A stretch of DNA of 64,000 bases from Nevskiaceae bacterium (lineage in GTDB: Bacteria; Pseudomonadota; Gammaproteobacteria; Steroidobacterales; Steroidobacteraceae). Each line of letters begins with the position of its first letter. Positions within the stretch are counted from its first letter, which is position 1. The translations under genes were made by a program, and so were the position numbers. The notes beneath the pieces are model-generated. The model was not told the DNA's origin and did not search any database. It saw only the letters and a list, made by a program, of their open reading frames with translations. The stretch is from NCBI GenBank assembly GCA_024234075.1, contig JACKOV010000002.1, forward strand, positions 310,001 to 374,000, written 5' to 3'. Of this stretch, positions 36,001-44,480 are shown in pieces.

Positions 36001-37703
36001 CTGGCAGCGATGCCAAGCGCGCGCTGCTGCGCTCGTTCGGTGTCGATGCCGTTCTGGACTCTCGTTCGCTCGATTTCGCGAGGCAGATTGGTCCGCTGAC
36101 GAAAGATCGTGGCGTCGATCTGGTGCTCAATTCGCTGGCCGGAGACTTCATCGGCGCCAGTGTGAGCTGCCTGGCAGCGGACGGGCGCTTCCTGGAAATT
36201 GGCAAGCGCGACATCTGGAGCTCCGCGCGATTCGCGCAAGAACGCCCGCAAGGCCGCTACTACGCGATCGATCTGAACGCCATGCGAATCCACGAGCCCG
36301 CTGTCGTGGCGGCCCTGTTCACCCGGATCATGGATGCCGTCGGAGCCGGTACGCTCAAGCCCCTGCCGCGCCAGTGCTTCCCGCTGGAGCGCGCTACCGA
36401 TGCCTTCCGTTACATGGCCATGGCGCGTCACGTGGGCAAGGTCGTGCTGACGCAGATCGATCATGCCGCGGCGTCGCTCGATGCGATCGATGCCCGCGCG
36501 AGCTACCTGGTCACTGGCGGTCTGTCGGGTCTGGGCTTGCTCACGGCGCAGCGCCTGGCGGAGCGCGGCGCGCGCCACCTCTGGCTGGTGGGCCGCAGCG
36601 CGCCCACGCCCCAGGCATTGCAGATACTCGACGGGCTGCGGGCCCAGGGTATCCATGTGCACGCTGTGCAGGCCGACGTGGCCCAATCGGCGGACGTGCA
36701 GCGCGTTCTGGCGGAGATTGCACCCGAGACCCCGTTGCGCGGCATCGTGCACTCGGCAGGCGTGCTCGAAGATGGGGCGCTGATGCAGCACAACTGGGAC
36801 CGCTTCGTGCGCCCCCTTGGGCCCAAGGTCGACGGCAGCTGGGTACTGCACCGCGCCACGCTCGGCATGCGCCTCGATTTCTTCGTGCTGTACTCGTCCG
36901 TGGCTTCCGTACTGGGGTCGTCCGGGCAGGGCAATCACGCCGCCGCCAACGCTTTCATGGACGGGCTCGCCGCTCAGCGTCAGGCACAGGGATTGCCGGG
37001 TCTGGCGATCAGTTGGGGCGCCTGGAGCGAGATCGGTGCGGCAGCCGATCGCCAGGTCGATCGGCGTGTGACCGAGCAGGGTCTGGACGTCATCGCACCG
37101 CAGCGCGGCTTGCAATGGCTCGAGCAACTCATGGCCGGTGCGACGCCGCATGTCGCCGTCTTCCCGGTTCGCTGGAACGTGTTTCTGGCGCAACGCGGGG
37201 TACGTACGCCCTTCTTGTCGGGATTCGCCGGAAGTGAAACATCGCCGGGGCACGCGAGCGACGCCGCGGCTCCAAGATCTGCACCGGGCGTCGCGCTGCT
37301 CGATCAACTGCGGCAGGTTAGTGCCACGCGGCGCCACGAATTGCTGCTGGCCTTCGTCGGCGATCAAGTGGCCCGCGTCATCGGTGCTGCCAACCGCGAA
37401 GCCATCGATCCGCGACAGCCATTGAACGAGATAGGCCTCGATTCGCTCATGGCGGTCGAGCTGCGCAATCGCCTCGGTACCGGACTCGGCCTGACGCGCA
37501 GCCTGCCGGCTACACTGGTGTTCGATCATCCGACCCTCGAGGCCCTCGCCGTCTACCTTGGGCACGACGTTCTGCCCGTCGGCGAGGCGGCGCCCGCTGC
37601 GACGGCTGATAATGCCGCGCCGGCCGACGCAGTGGGCGCGATCGACGACATGAGCGACGAAGAGATCGAGCGCTTGTTCGCCAAGAAGATGAAGAGGTCA
37701 TAA
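30027..37703 (+). CDS. PKS4: type I PKS module KS-AT-DH-cMT-ER-KR-ACP
   Basis: 2558 residues, the largest protein of the line. The GTG start overlaps the PKS3 stop by four bases (GTGA). Docking helix MTPLKRAFLALEDTRARL, then KS (C206), AT (S658 in GHSVGE; HAFH 758-761, malonyl-type), DH (H966 in H-x3-G-x4-P; D1140 in DACLQ), C-methyltransferase (LEVGGGTG 1446-1453), ER about 1835-2150 (HAGAGGVG 1967-1974), KR (TGGLSG from 2163) and ACP (S2473 in GLDSLMAV). The residue aligned with the KR catalytic tyrosine is H2304 (GNHAAAN). If the KR works, the unit is alpha-methyl and saturated; if not, DH and ER would have no substrate. C-terminal MSDEEIERLFAKK is the likely docking tail. Confidence 0.93.
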   Translation: MSDDTGMTPLKRAFLALEDTRARLAAAEATAREPIAIIGLGCRVPGGGDDPRSFWALMRDGVDAIGPLPADRWDVEATYDPDPDAPGRIATRAGGFIGDVRGFDPAHFGITRREAQGMDPQQRLLLEVAWEALEHAGQAPDRLQRSSTGVYVGVTGSDYAYLQLETRDRTLLDAHFTSGIAHSIVSGRLSYLLGLQGPAITVDTACSSSLVAVHLACQALRAGDCRMALAGGVNLILSPDLYIALSHSRMLAPDGRCKTFDAAADGFARGEGCGVLVLKRLSQAQSDGDRVLAVIRGSALNQDGPSSGLTAPNGPAQEAVIREALARSGIAPRQVSYIEAHGTGTQLGDPLEVGALGSVFGADRSPGQPLLIGSVKTNIGHLEAAAGVTGLIKLVLSLQQRMIPPHLHFERPSPHIGWDEWPVRVPTSLTPWEPIDGRRIAGVSSFGFSGTNAHVVVEEAPAEPVTVATDPVAMDDPQLFVLSGRDAAALAAMARRYADFLASPNGATLADLCFSASQRAHLPQRATILAHSIPELGERLAALAEGRVLDGVRVARVSRRDPARVAFLFTGQGAQYAGMARRLDATEPVFRAALDRCASVLDTRLERPVRELIFTAPGEVSRLDDTGFTQPVLFAVEYALASLWKSWGVEPDVLMGHSVGEWVAACLGGVCSLDDALVLIAERGRLMQSLPAGGAMAAVFAAESEVAAAIADQSASLAIAAQNGPLQTVISGDAAAVDAAVSRFTARGLRSQRLAVSHAFHSPLVDPVLDRFEAAVARARLQPPTLRIISNLTGQLVDVRDVVQPRYWRRHMREAVRFADGLRTLLGLKPDICLEIGPQPTLLAFAKANFESMPEGTSPLLVGSLRKGRDDREAMSEALAALYLAGVPIDWRAVWSARPHRQVDLPAYAFQREPLWFPQRPTAGGVGTVHDHGHPLLGTPLRSALRDVQQFESALRAADLRFVDDHRVLGQAILPATAFLEMGLAAARTVLGSVGEIRDLVILEPMCFDGDETRFVQVLVHLRPDGGARFEVHSTRAATGGGGTRSDDWRRHAEGQLLRATDPLEVVEPIETVRRRCCIATLEATAHQADLAARGLVFGPALHGLRSIHCAMGEALGEVVLPEPAVAGRGDYVLHPALLDACLQVLSAAMRAPDGSDLTGGRAFLPFAIESFQFVRPPHGTVWSHARVQVAGTQAGMLKGEVTVQDSGGVVARLRGIALRAASTDTANDALYEIGWQPWVGDDARWLPTPEALAAEAGPVLQALMDEHRLQSYQQAFVQLEALCTPWIIDALVALGWQPQPGERIERATLAARLGVVPRYERLLGRLLDILAEDGLLRAETGAWRVLRPLVSQHPAELAARLQQLLERHPDSAARFVLAGRCGPGLADILRGGSDPLQQLFPGGSTELAESLYRDAPEAKAFNQLLREAVRRVVDALPAGRPLRVLEVGGGTGGTTSWVAPMLPSDRTEYVFTDIGPSLVARARDKFAAHGFMRFQTLDLEQTAESQGLSDQRFDLILAANVVHATADLRRTLARLRGLLAPGGALLMLEVAGFERWIDITFGLTDGWWRFTDIELRRDYPLLSRAAWLDLLHDCGFEAAPIGTPDDRTREVLLAARRPVCDNDLGAGRWLLVGDSGGLVDEVARQLDASGLQAQCYSGRPDDAASLRQFIGEHAPSSAGVMHLSSLDLAVPDSSSDASLLPAQAHSLGSLLGVVQALGACSFPAGAVPRLVVVTRGAVMPDAQSPPGLQLAQTPVCGLAKVISLEHPEWRCQHIDLDPQDDLPAQAAAIRTRLASTVDEDQFATRGGHWYTARLIRHVPHIPAVSPCRLEKGANGTLDELSLRPMRRRMPGHGEVEIRMHAAGLNFRDVMNALAMRDDPEPLGGECAGRIVAVGEGVTGFAVGDDVVAIAEASFASHATTSATLVRRVPAGLGFAEAATLPFAFMTAWHALHTLGGVRRGETVLIHAGAGGVGMAAIQIARAAGARVFATAGSDAKRALLRSFGVDAVLDSRSLDFARQIGPLTKDRGVDLVLNSLAGDFIGASVSCLAADGRFLEIGKRDIWSSARFAQERPQGRYYAIDLNAMRIHEPAVVAALFTRIMDAVGAGTLKPLPRQCFPLERATDAFRYMAMARHVGKVVLTQIDHAAASLDAIDARASYLVTGGLSGLGLLTAQRLAERGARHLWLVGRSAPTPQALQILDGLRAQGIHVHAVQADVAQSADVQRVLAEIAPETPLRGIVHSAGVLEDGALMQHNWDRFVRPLGPKVDGSWVLHRATLGMRLDFFVLYSSVASVLGSSGQGNHAAANAFMDGLAAQRQAQGLPGLAISWGAWSEIGAAADRQVDRRVTEQGLDVIAPQRGLQWLEQLMAGATPHVAVFPVRWNVFLAQRGVRTPFLSGFAGSETSPGHASDAAAPRSAPGVALLDQLRQVSATRRHELLLAFVGDQVARVIGAANREAIDPRQPLNEIGLDSLMAVELRNRLGTGLGLTRSLPATLVFDHPTLEALAVYLGHDVLPVGEAAPAATADNAAPADAVGAIDDMSDEEIERLFAKKMKRS
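37691..37697 (+). promoter_or_regulatory. Ribosome binding site of PKS5
   Basis: GAAGAGG lies six bases before the ATG at 37704, inside the last codons of PKS4. It fixes the PKS5 start directly after the PKS4 stop codon. Confidence 0.7.
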
Positions 37704-40700
37704 ATGTCGGACTTCCTGGGCCGCATCAGTCACTTCTCGGCCAAGCGTCTGGCGCTGCTGGCTGACGAGCTGAATGATCGGGTGCAAGCGCTCGAATATG
37801 CGCAGCACGAGCCGATCGCCATCGTCGGCATCGGTTGCCGCTTTCCGGGCGATGCGGATACGCCCGAGAAGTACTGGAAGCTGTTGCGCGACGGTGTCGA
37901 TGCCGTCACCGAAGTTCCGGGGGACCGCTGGGACATCGATGCGCTATACGACCCGGACCCGGAGGCGCCCGGCAAGATGTCGACCCGCTGGGGCGGTTTC
38001 ATCGGTCCGGTCGATGGGTTCGATGCGCACTTTTTCGGCATATCGCCGCGTGAAGCGCAGAGCATGGATCCGCAACAACGCCTGGTGCTCGAGACGGCCT
38101 GGCGCGCACTTGAGCATGCCGGCATATCGCCGCCGCGGCTGGAAGGCAGTCGCACGGCGGTTTATCTCGGTCTCTCGGCGGGCGACTACTATCAGTTGCT
38201 GCGCGAAGCCGGCAGCCGCGGCTTCGATGCCTACACGGCCTCCGGTACGGCCCACAGCATCGCTTCGGGTCGCTTGTCGTATGTGCTGGGCCTGCGTGGT
38301 GCGAGCGTATCGATCGATACCGCCTGCTCGTCGTCGATGGTGGCCATCCATCATGCCGTACAGAGTTTGCGGCAGGGCGACTGCAATCTGGCGCTGGCAG
38401 GCGGTGTCAATCTGATCCTCGGGCCCGACGTGACCATCGCATTGTCGAAGTCGCACATGATGGCGCCGGATGGACGCTGCAAGGCGTTCGATGCGCGCGC
38501 CGACGGGTTCGTGCGCGGTGAAGGCTGCGGCATTCTGGTGCTCAAGCGAGTCAGCGACGCGCAAGCCGACGGCGATCGCATCATCGCGCTGATCCGCGGC
38601 TCGGCAGCCAATCAGGACGGGCGCAGCAACGGCTTGACCGCGCCCAGCGGTCCCGCGCAGGAGGCGGTGCTGCGTGACGCGCTGGCCGATGCGCGCTGCG
38701 AACCTGGCGACATCGGCTTCGTCGAGGCACACGGCACGGGCACCTCGCTTGGTGATCCGATTGAGCTGCAAGCCCTGCAGGCGGTGATCGGCTCGCATCG
38801 ACCGGGCGAGTCGCCGTTGCTGGTTGGCTCGGTGAAAGCCGGCATCGGCCACCTCGAAGCGGCAGCAGGCGTCGCGGGTGTCATCAAGGTCGCGTTGGCG
38901 CTGCAACACCGCGCGATCCCGGGGCAGGTGAATCTGCAGCAGCTCAATCCCTTCATTCCGTGGTCCGAGATGGGAATCGAAGTGCCGCGCCAGCTGACGC
39001 CCTGGGCGGCGGCAGCGAATGGGCCTCGATTGGCCGGCGTCAGCTCGTTCGGTTTCAGTGGCACCAATGTTCACCTGGTGCTGCAGGAGGCACCGCAGCG
39101 CGCGCCGGCGGGTTCGGATCCCGATCGGCACGAGTCGCCCACCAAGCCGGTGGTGCTCCCCCGCATTACCCGGCTTCTGCCGGTTTCGGCCCGCAACCCC
39201 GAGGCGCTGCGAGGTCTGTGCAGCACCCTGGCCGAGACGCTTGGTACGTCAGCCGCGGCACTCGACGACATCGCGCATACCCTCGGCGCCGGGCGGGCGC
39301 ACTTCGCGCATCGCGTGGTGGTATCGGCTGCGACGACCATTGAGGCCGCCGAGCGCCTGACCGCGTTCGCACGCGGTGACGCATCGACCGGTGTGGTCCC
39401 TGGAGTCGCCGGCGTCCGTCCACCGCGGATCGGTTTTCTATTCACCGGACAAGGTTCGCAGTACGCCGGCATGGCCGCAGGGCTGTACCGCGGCGAGCCG
39501 GTGTTCCGCGAGGCCATCGACCGTTGCGACGAACTGCTGCGCGGACAGCTCGCGCGGCCTCTGCTGTCGGTGCTCCATCCTGAAGCTGGCATGGATTCGC
39601 CGATCGACGATACGGCGTTTACGCAGCCAGCGCTGTTCGCCGTCGAATATGCACTGGCACAAACCTGGCTCGGCTGGGGTGTGCAACCGGCCATGCTCAT
39701 GGGCCACAGCGTGGGCGAGTTCGTGGCGGCCTGCGTCGCTGGCGTGTTCAGCCTCGAAGACGGGCTTAGGCTGATCGAAGCCCGCGGGCGCCTCATGGGT
39801 GCTCTACCGCGCGACGGCGCGATGGCGGCGGTGATGGCCGGTGAGGCGGAAGTGTCGCAGCTGATTCGTGACGGCCGCGACGATCTCGGGATTGCGGCGG
39901 TCAACGGACCGCAGAACGTCGTCATCTCGGGTCGCAGCCTCGCGGTCGACGCAGTTCTGGGCCGTTGTGCAGCTGCAGGCATCAAGGCTACGCGCCTGAC
40001 CGTATCGCATGCCTTTCATTCGTCACTGATGGCACCGATGCTCGACGAGTTCATGCGCGTCGCAGATACGGTCCGCTACGCGACGCCACGAATCGACCTG
40101 GTTTCGAACGTGACCGGCGAGCCGATCGGCTCGCGTATCGCGACCGCCGCCTACTGGCGCGACCATGTGATCGCTCCGGTGCAGTTTGCGTCCGCAGTGC
40201 GCGCGATGGTCGATGGCGGCTGTCAGGTGTTCCTAGAGATCGGCCCTCAGCCGGTGCTGCTGGGCATGGCGCGCGAGAGCATCGATGCCGAGATACTGAC
40301 CTGGCTACCGTCGCTGCGCCGCGGCCGTGACGATTTAGGCCAGATGCAGGAGAGCCTAGCGAAGCTCTACACACAGGGTGTGGAGGTCGATTGGGCAGGC
40401 GTGGATCGTGGCCGGGATGTTCGGCCGGTCGTACTGCCAGGCTATCCTTTTCAGCGCGAACGCTACTGGGCTCGCAATCCTGAGGTACCTGCCGCGGGTC
40501 CCGTGGCGTCGGTAGTGTCGATGGATGCGCCCCTCCATCCGCTGCTTGGCTGGGAGCTGGCCCAGTCCATCAGCGACGACCGCCTGTTCGACACCCGGCT
40601 TGGTCCGATACGCCAGCCCTGGCTCATCGATCATCGTATCCATGGCGCCCTGCTGTTGCCGTCACCCGTTTTGATGGAGATGGCTCTGGCGGCGGCTGCG

Positions 40701-43700
40701 GTCGCGTGGGGTGACGGCGGGCTGTGCATAGACGGTTTCGCAATGCACCAGCCGCTGGCGCTCGACGAGCACGGGCTGGTGCAGGCCCAGACGGTGTTCT
40801 CGCTTCTCGAGGACGGCAGCGCTGCCTGGCGGATCGTCAGCCGCGACAGCGCCGAGGCGCGTTGGCAGGTACATGCCAGCGGGCGCGTTGCCCGGGTCGC
40901 CATCGAGCCGCCGAACGTCGATATCGCGACCCTGCAAGCCGCCGCGACGCAGCCGCTCGATCTGGAAGGCTACTATGACTGGCTGCGAGAGCTGGATCTC
41001 GACTTCGGTACTTGTTTCCGGGGCAGTCGGCAAGCCTGGCGACGCGACGGTGAGGTGCTGGCGCGGATGGAAATGCCGGAAGCGCTGCAAGCGGGCGATG
41101 CCGGCATGCAGATTCATCCCGCATTGCTCGATGCGTGTCTGCATTTGATCGGCGCCGCGCTGCCGGGTCTCGGCCGCGACCTGGGTGAGGCCTTCTTGCT
41201 CATCGGGATCGATCGACTCGAACTGCTGCGATCGCCCGGTCGCGCGTTCTGGAACCACATCGTGATATCGGCGGCTGATCGTGCCGATCTCGGCTCCCGT
41301 GAAATCTTCCGCGCAGATCTGCGCCTCATCGATGATGCCGGCCGGGAGTGCCTGCGGCTGCGGGGCGTGCAGCTCAAGCGGGCCAGGCCCGCAGCCCTGC
41401 TGCCGCAGCGCTTGAGCGAAAAGCAGCGTCAGATGCTGCATGAGATCGTGTGGCGTGAGGCTCCGCTACCCGGCGCTCATCTGGATTCGGCAGCACGCAT
41501 CGCGGCTCGAGTGGCGCCGGGCCTCGACGAACTCGCCCGGCGCCACCGCCTCGACGACTATGCGCATTTCGTGCCGGCACTCGATGCGCTGGCGGCGGCC
41601 TACGTGGTGCAGGCCTTGCGTCAGCTCGGCTTTGGGTTTTCCGTCGGCGAATCGATGGACACCGAAGTCTTGCGGGGCCGCCTGGGTGTGCTCGAGCGCC
41701 ACCGGCGCCTGTTTGCGCGCATGCTGGCCATGCTCGCCGAGGATGGGCTGTTGCGCCGCCAGGGCAACGGCTGGCAGGTGGTGGCAGCGCCACCGAGCGT
41801 CGATACCGACGACTTGTACCACAAGCTGCTGGCGGCGCATGCGGATTGCGAGGCGGAACTGCGCCTTACGCGGCGGTGCGCCGAAAGCCTGGCGCCGGTA
41901 CTGCGCGGTGCGATGGATCCCCTGCCGCTGTTGTTCCCCGAAGGTTCGCTGGCCGAGACCGAACAGCTCTACCAGAACTCGCCGCCGGCGAGGACTTATA
42001 ACGGGCTCATCGCTGCCGCTATCGACGCGATGCTGGCAGCCTGGCCTGCTGATCGACGGTTGCGTGTGCTGGAGATCGGTGCCGGTACGGGCAGTACCAC
42101 GGCCTACCTGTTGCCGCGGCTGCGCCAGCTGCCGGCTGGCAATGTCGACTACTGTTTTACCGACGTGTCGCCGCTCTTTCTGAACCGGGCACGCGACAAG
42201 TTCCCGGATATCGGTTTCCTGCGCACGCAGCTGCTCGACATCGGTGCAGACCCGGCGGAGCAGGGCTTCGAGGCCGGCAGTTTCGACATCGTGCTCGGTG
42301 CCAACGTGCTGCATGCCACGCCTGATCTGGGCGTGACGCTCTCGCACGTGCGCGATCTGCTCGCACCGGGTGGACGCCTGGTGCTGCTCGAGGGTGCCAC
42401 ACCGCAGCGCTTTGGCGACCTGACCGTCGGCCTGCTGGAAGGTTGGTGGTGCTACCGCGATACCCAGCGGCGCGACTACGCACTGATGCCACGGGATGCC
42501 TGGCTCGGGTTGTTCAGGCAGCTCGGTTTTGCCGATGCCCGCGCTTTGCCTGCCGGGAATGCCGGCCCGGTCTTGCGGCAGCAGGCGGTCTATCTCGCCG
42601 ACGCCCCCCAGGTCGTGGTACCTCGGGATGTCGCGCACTGGCTGATCGTGCCGGACCGGCAAGGCCTGGCGCAGGCCCTGATCGCCGAGCTGCAGGGTCG
42701 CGGCGATCACGCCGAGCTGCTGGTTGCGAGCGACGCTGCCGCGCTCGCAACTGCGCTACGTCGGCCATGGTCCGGCATCGTGCACCTGGCTGCGCTCGAT
42801 GCAGTCCTGGATGAGACAACGCCGTCCGGGACGCTGTGGACGCTGCAGCAGGAATTGCTGGGCGGCGCTTTGCAGCTGGTGCAGAAGCTCGCGTCCACCG
42901 CTTCCGGCAAGCCGCCCTCGCTGTACTTCATCACGCGCGGTGCCCAGGCGACTGCTGCGGGTGAGTCGGCCGATCCATCGCAGGCGACACTTTGGGGCTT
43001 GGCCCATGGCGTGGCGATCGAGCATCCCGAGCTCGCCTGTCACCGTATCGATCTCGATCCACGAGCGGATGCGGAGCATGGTGCCGGAATGCTGGCCGAC
43101 GAGTTGCAGTGCACCGGCAGTGAAGACCAGCTGGCCCACCGTGACGGCCGCCGGCTGGTGCGCCGGCTGGTGCACCGTGTGGCACGGCCATCCACCGCCA
43201 CGGCGGTTCCCGCATCGATCCGTGCCGACCGCAGCTACCTGGTCACCGGCGGTCTGCGAGGCCTGGGGTTGCTGGTAGCGAATTGGTTGGTACGGCAGGG
43301 TGTGCGCCACCTGGCGCTGCTGGGTCGACAAGCAGCCGACGCTCGTGCCCGCGATGCTATCGCCAAGTTCGAAGCCACCGGAGTGAAGGTCGCGGTGCTG
43401 CTAGGCGACGTGTCGCGACAGGCCGAGGTCGATGCCGCATTGGCGCGCATTGCGGCCGACATGCCACCATTGGCCGGCGTCGTGCATTCCGCCGGCGTAC
43501 TCGACGATGGTGTGATCAGCGCCCAGACCTGGGCGCGGTTCGCAACCGTGATGGGGCCGAAAGTGCTGGGTAGCTGGCATCTGCATCGGCGCACCCGCGA
43601 TCTGGAATTCTTCGTGTTGTTCTCTTCGGGGGCCTCACTGGCGGGGTCGCCGGGGCAGGCGAACCACGCGGCGGCCAATGCCTTCGAGGACGCATTGGCC

Positions 43701-44480
43701 TGGTATCGGCAGGCGCGAGGCCTGCCAACGGTCAGCATCAACTGGGGGCCCTGGGCCGAAGTGGGTGCGGCGGTCGAACGCGCGGTCGATGCCATCGGCT
43801 TGCAACTCATCGCGCCGGCCGATGGTCTGGCGGCACTTGAGTTCGCGATGCGCAGCGAACGCGCGGGCGGTCCGTTCGCCAGCACGCAACTCGGCGTTCT
43901 GCACACCGACTGGACCCATCTGGCCGAGGTGGCCGAGAACGGTCGGCTCGCCCCATTGTTTGGCGAGCTACTGGCCGGCGTGCGACGCGGCACTCCAACA
44001 CCCTTGCCCGGCAAGAGCGCGGCCATCGAGGCGCCTCTGGCCAGCCTGCGCGAGCGTATCCGTGCGGCCATGCCAAACCGGCGACGTGCGTTGTTGCGCG
44101 AGCACGTGCGACAGCAGACGGTGAAAGTGCTGGGTCTGTCGCAAGCCGACGCGCTCGACATTCACGAGCCGCTGCGCCAGCTCGGTCTCGATTCGCTGAT
44201 GGCCGTCGAGTTGCGCAATCTGCTGGGCAAGTCCGTGGGTCGGAGCCTGTCGGCGACCTTGACTTTCGACTATCCAACCGTCGAATCCCTGGTGGAACAT
44301 CTGGCCGATACGGTACTGGCCGAGGACATCGGCATCGATGCCGCGCTGGAAGCGCCACCGGATGCTGCTACGGAATCCGAGGTCGATGCCCCCGCGAGTT
44401 TTGACGGCCTGTCGTCGGACGAGTTGGCGGCCCAACTCGCGAGCCGGCTAGATCGCATCGCATCTGAGGAGAACTCATGA
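37704..44480 (+). CDS. PKS5: type I PKS module KS-AT-DH-cMT-KR-ACP
   Basis: 2258 residues, starting on the base after the PKS4 stop. N-terminal docking helix FSAKRLALLADELNDRVQAL. KS has C208; AT has S669 in GHSVGE and HAFH at 769-772 (malonyl-type). DH has H977 in HRIHGALLLP and D1143 in DACLH. The C-methyltransferase shows LEIGAGTG at 1456-1463. KR has TGGLRG from T1848 and a B-type LDD motif (GVLDDGV), but the catalytic tyrosine position is H1988 (ANHAAAN). ACP S2164 is in GLDSLMAV. No ER is present, so an alpha-methyl-alpha,beta-unsaturated unit is predicted if the KR is active. The tail LSSDELAAQLASRL is a likely docking element. It overlaps PKS6 by four bases. Confidence 0.93.
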   Translation: MSDFLGRISHFSAKRLALLADELNDRVQALEYAQHEPIAIVGIGCRFPGDADTPEKYWKLLRDGVDAVTEVPGDRWDIDALYDPDPEAPGKMSTRWGGFIGPVDGFDAHFFGISPREAQSMDPQQRLVLETAWRALEHAGISPPRLEGSRTAVYLGLSAGDYYQLLREAGSRGFDAYTASGTAHSIASGRLSYVLGLRGASVSIDTACSSSMVAIHHAVQSLRQGDCNLALAGGVNLILGPDVTIALSKSHMMAPDGRCKAFDARADGFVRGEGCGILVLKRVSDAQADGDRIIALIRGSAANQDGRSNGLTAPSGPAQEAVLRDALADARCEPGDIGFVEAHGTGTSLGDPIELQALQAVIGSHRPGESPLLVGSVKAGIGHLEAAAGVAGVIKVALALQHRAIPGQVNLQQLNPFIPWSEMGIEVPRQLTPWAAAANGPRLAGVSSFGFSGTNVHLVLQEAPQRAPAGSDPDRHESPTKPVVLPRITRLLPVSARNPEALRGLCSTLAETLGTSAAALDDIAHTLGAGRAHFAHRVVVSAATTIEAAERLTAFARGDASTGVVPGVAGVRPPRIGFLFTGQGSQYAGMAAGLYRGEPVFREAIDRCDELLRGQLARPLLSVLHPEAGMDSPIDDTAFTQPALFAVEYALAQTWLGWGVQPAMLMGHSVGEFVAACVAGVFSLEDGLRLIEARGRLMGALPRDGAMAAVMAGEAEVSQLIRDGRDDLGIAAVNGPQNVVISGRSLAVDAVLGRCAAAGIKATRLTVSHAFHSSLMAPMLDEFMRVADTVRYATPRIDLVSNVTGEPIGSRIATAAYWRDHVIAPVQFASAVRAMVDGGCQVFLEIGPQPVLLGMARESIDAEILTWLPSLRRGRDDLGQMQESLAKLYTQGVEVDWAGVDRGRDVRPVVLPGYPFQRERYWARNPEVPAAGPVASVVSMDAPLHPLLGWELAQSISDDRLFDTRLGPIRQPWLIDHRIHGALLLPSPVLMEMALAAAAVAWGDGGLCIDGFAMHQPLALDEHGLVQAQTVFSLLEDGSAAWRIVSRDSAEARWQVHASGRVARVAIEPPNVDIATLQAAATQPLDLEGYYDWLRELDLDFGTCFRGSRQAWRRDGEVLARMEMPEALQAGDAGMQIHPALLDACLHLIGAALPGLGRDLGEAFLLIGIDRLELLRSPGRAFWNHIVISAADRADLGSREIFRADLRLIDDAGRECLRLRGVQLKRARPAALLPQRLSEKQRQMLHEIVWREAPLPGAHLDSAARIAARVAPGLDELARRHRLDDYAHFVPALDALAAAYVVQALRQLGFGFSVGESMDTEVLRGRLGVLERHRRLFARMLAMLAEDGLLRRQGNGWQVVAAPPSVDTDDLYHKLLAAHADCEAELRLTRRCAESLAPVLRGAMDPLPLLFPEGSLAETEQLYQNSPPARTYNGLIAAAIDAMLAAWPADRRLRVLEIGAGTGSTTAYLLPRLRQLPAGNVDYCFTDVSPLFLNRARDKFPDIGFLRTQLLDIGADPAEQGFEAGSFDIVLGANVLHATPDLGVTLSHVRDLLAPGGRLVLLEGATPQRFGDLTVGLLEGWWCYRDTQRRDYALMPRDAWLGLFRQLGFADARALPAGNAGPVLRQQAVYLADAPQVVVPRDVAHWLIVPDRQGLAQALIAELQGRGDHAELLVASDAAALATALRRPWSGIVHLAALDAVLDETTPSGTLWTLQQELLGGALQLVQKLASTASGKPPSLYFITRGAQATAAGESADPSQATLWGLAHGVAIEHPELACHRIDLDPRADAEHGAGMLADELQCTGSEDQLAHRDGRRLVRRLVHRVARPSTATAVPASIRADRSYLVTGGLRGLGLLVANWLVRQGVRHLALLGRQAADARARDAIAKFEATGVKVAVLLGDVSRQAEVDAALARIAADMPPLAGVVHSAGVLDDGVISAQTWARFATVMGPKVLGSWHLHRRTRDLEFFVLFSSGASLAGSPGQANHAAANAFEDALAWYRQARGLPTVSINWGPWAEVGAAVERAVDAIGLQLIAPADGLAALEFAMRSERAGGPFASTQLGVLHTDWTHLAEVAENGRLAPLFGELLAGVRRGTPTPLPGKSAAIEAPLASLRERIRAAMPNRRRALLREHVRQQTVKVLGLSQADALDIHEPLRQLGLDSLMAVELRNLLGKSVGRSLSATLTFDYPTVESLVEHLADTVLAEDIGIDAALEAPPDAATESEVDAPASFDGLSSDELAAQLASRLDRIASEENS
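44466..44471 (+). promoter_or_regulatory. Ribosome binding site of PKS6
   Basis: GAGGAG ends five bases before the ATG at 44477, which overlaps the PKS5 stop codon as ATGA. It supports the PKS6 start and translational coupling. Confidence 0.75.

Noticed and set aside
35259..37565. 768-codon open frame on the minus strand opposite PKS4
   Set aside because: Long antisense frames are frequent opposite GC-rich PKS genes because of codon bias. The translation has no recognisable domain, while the plus strand encodes ER and KR with intact motifs.
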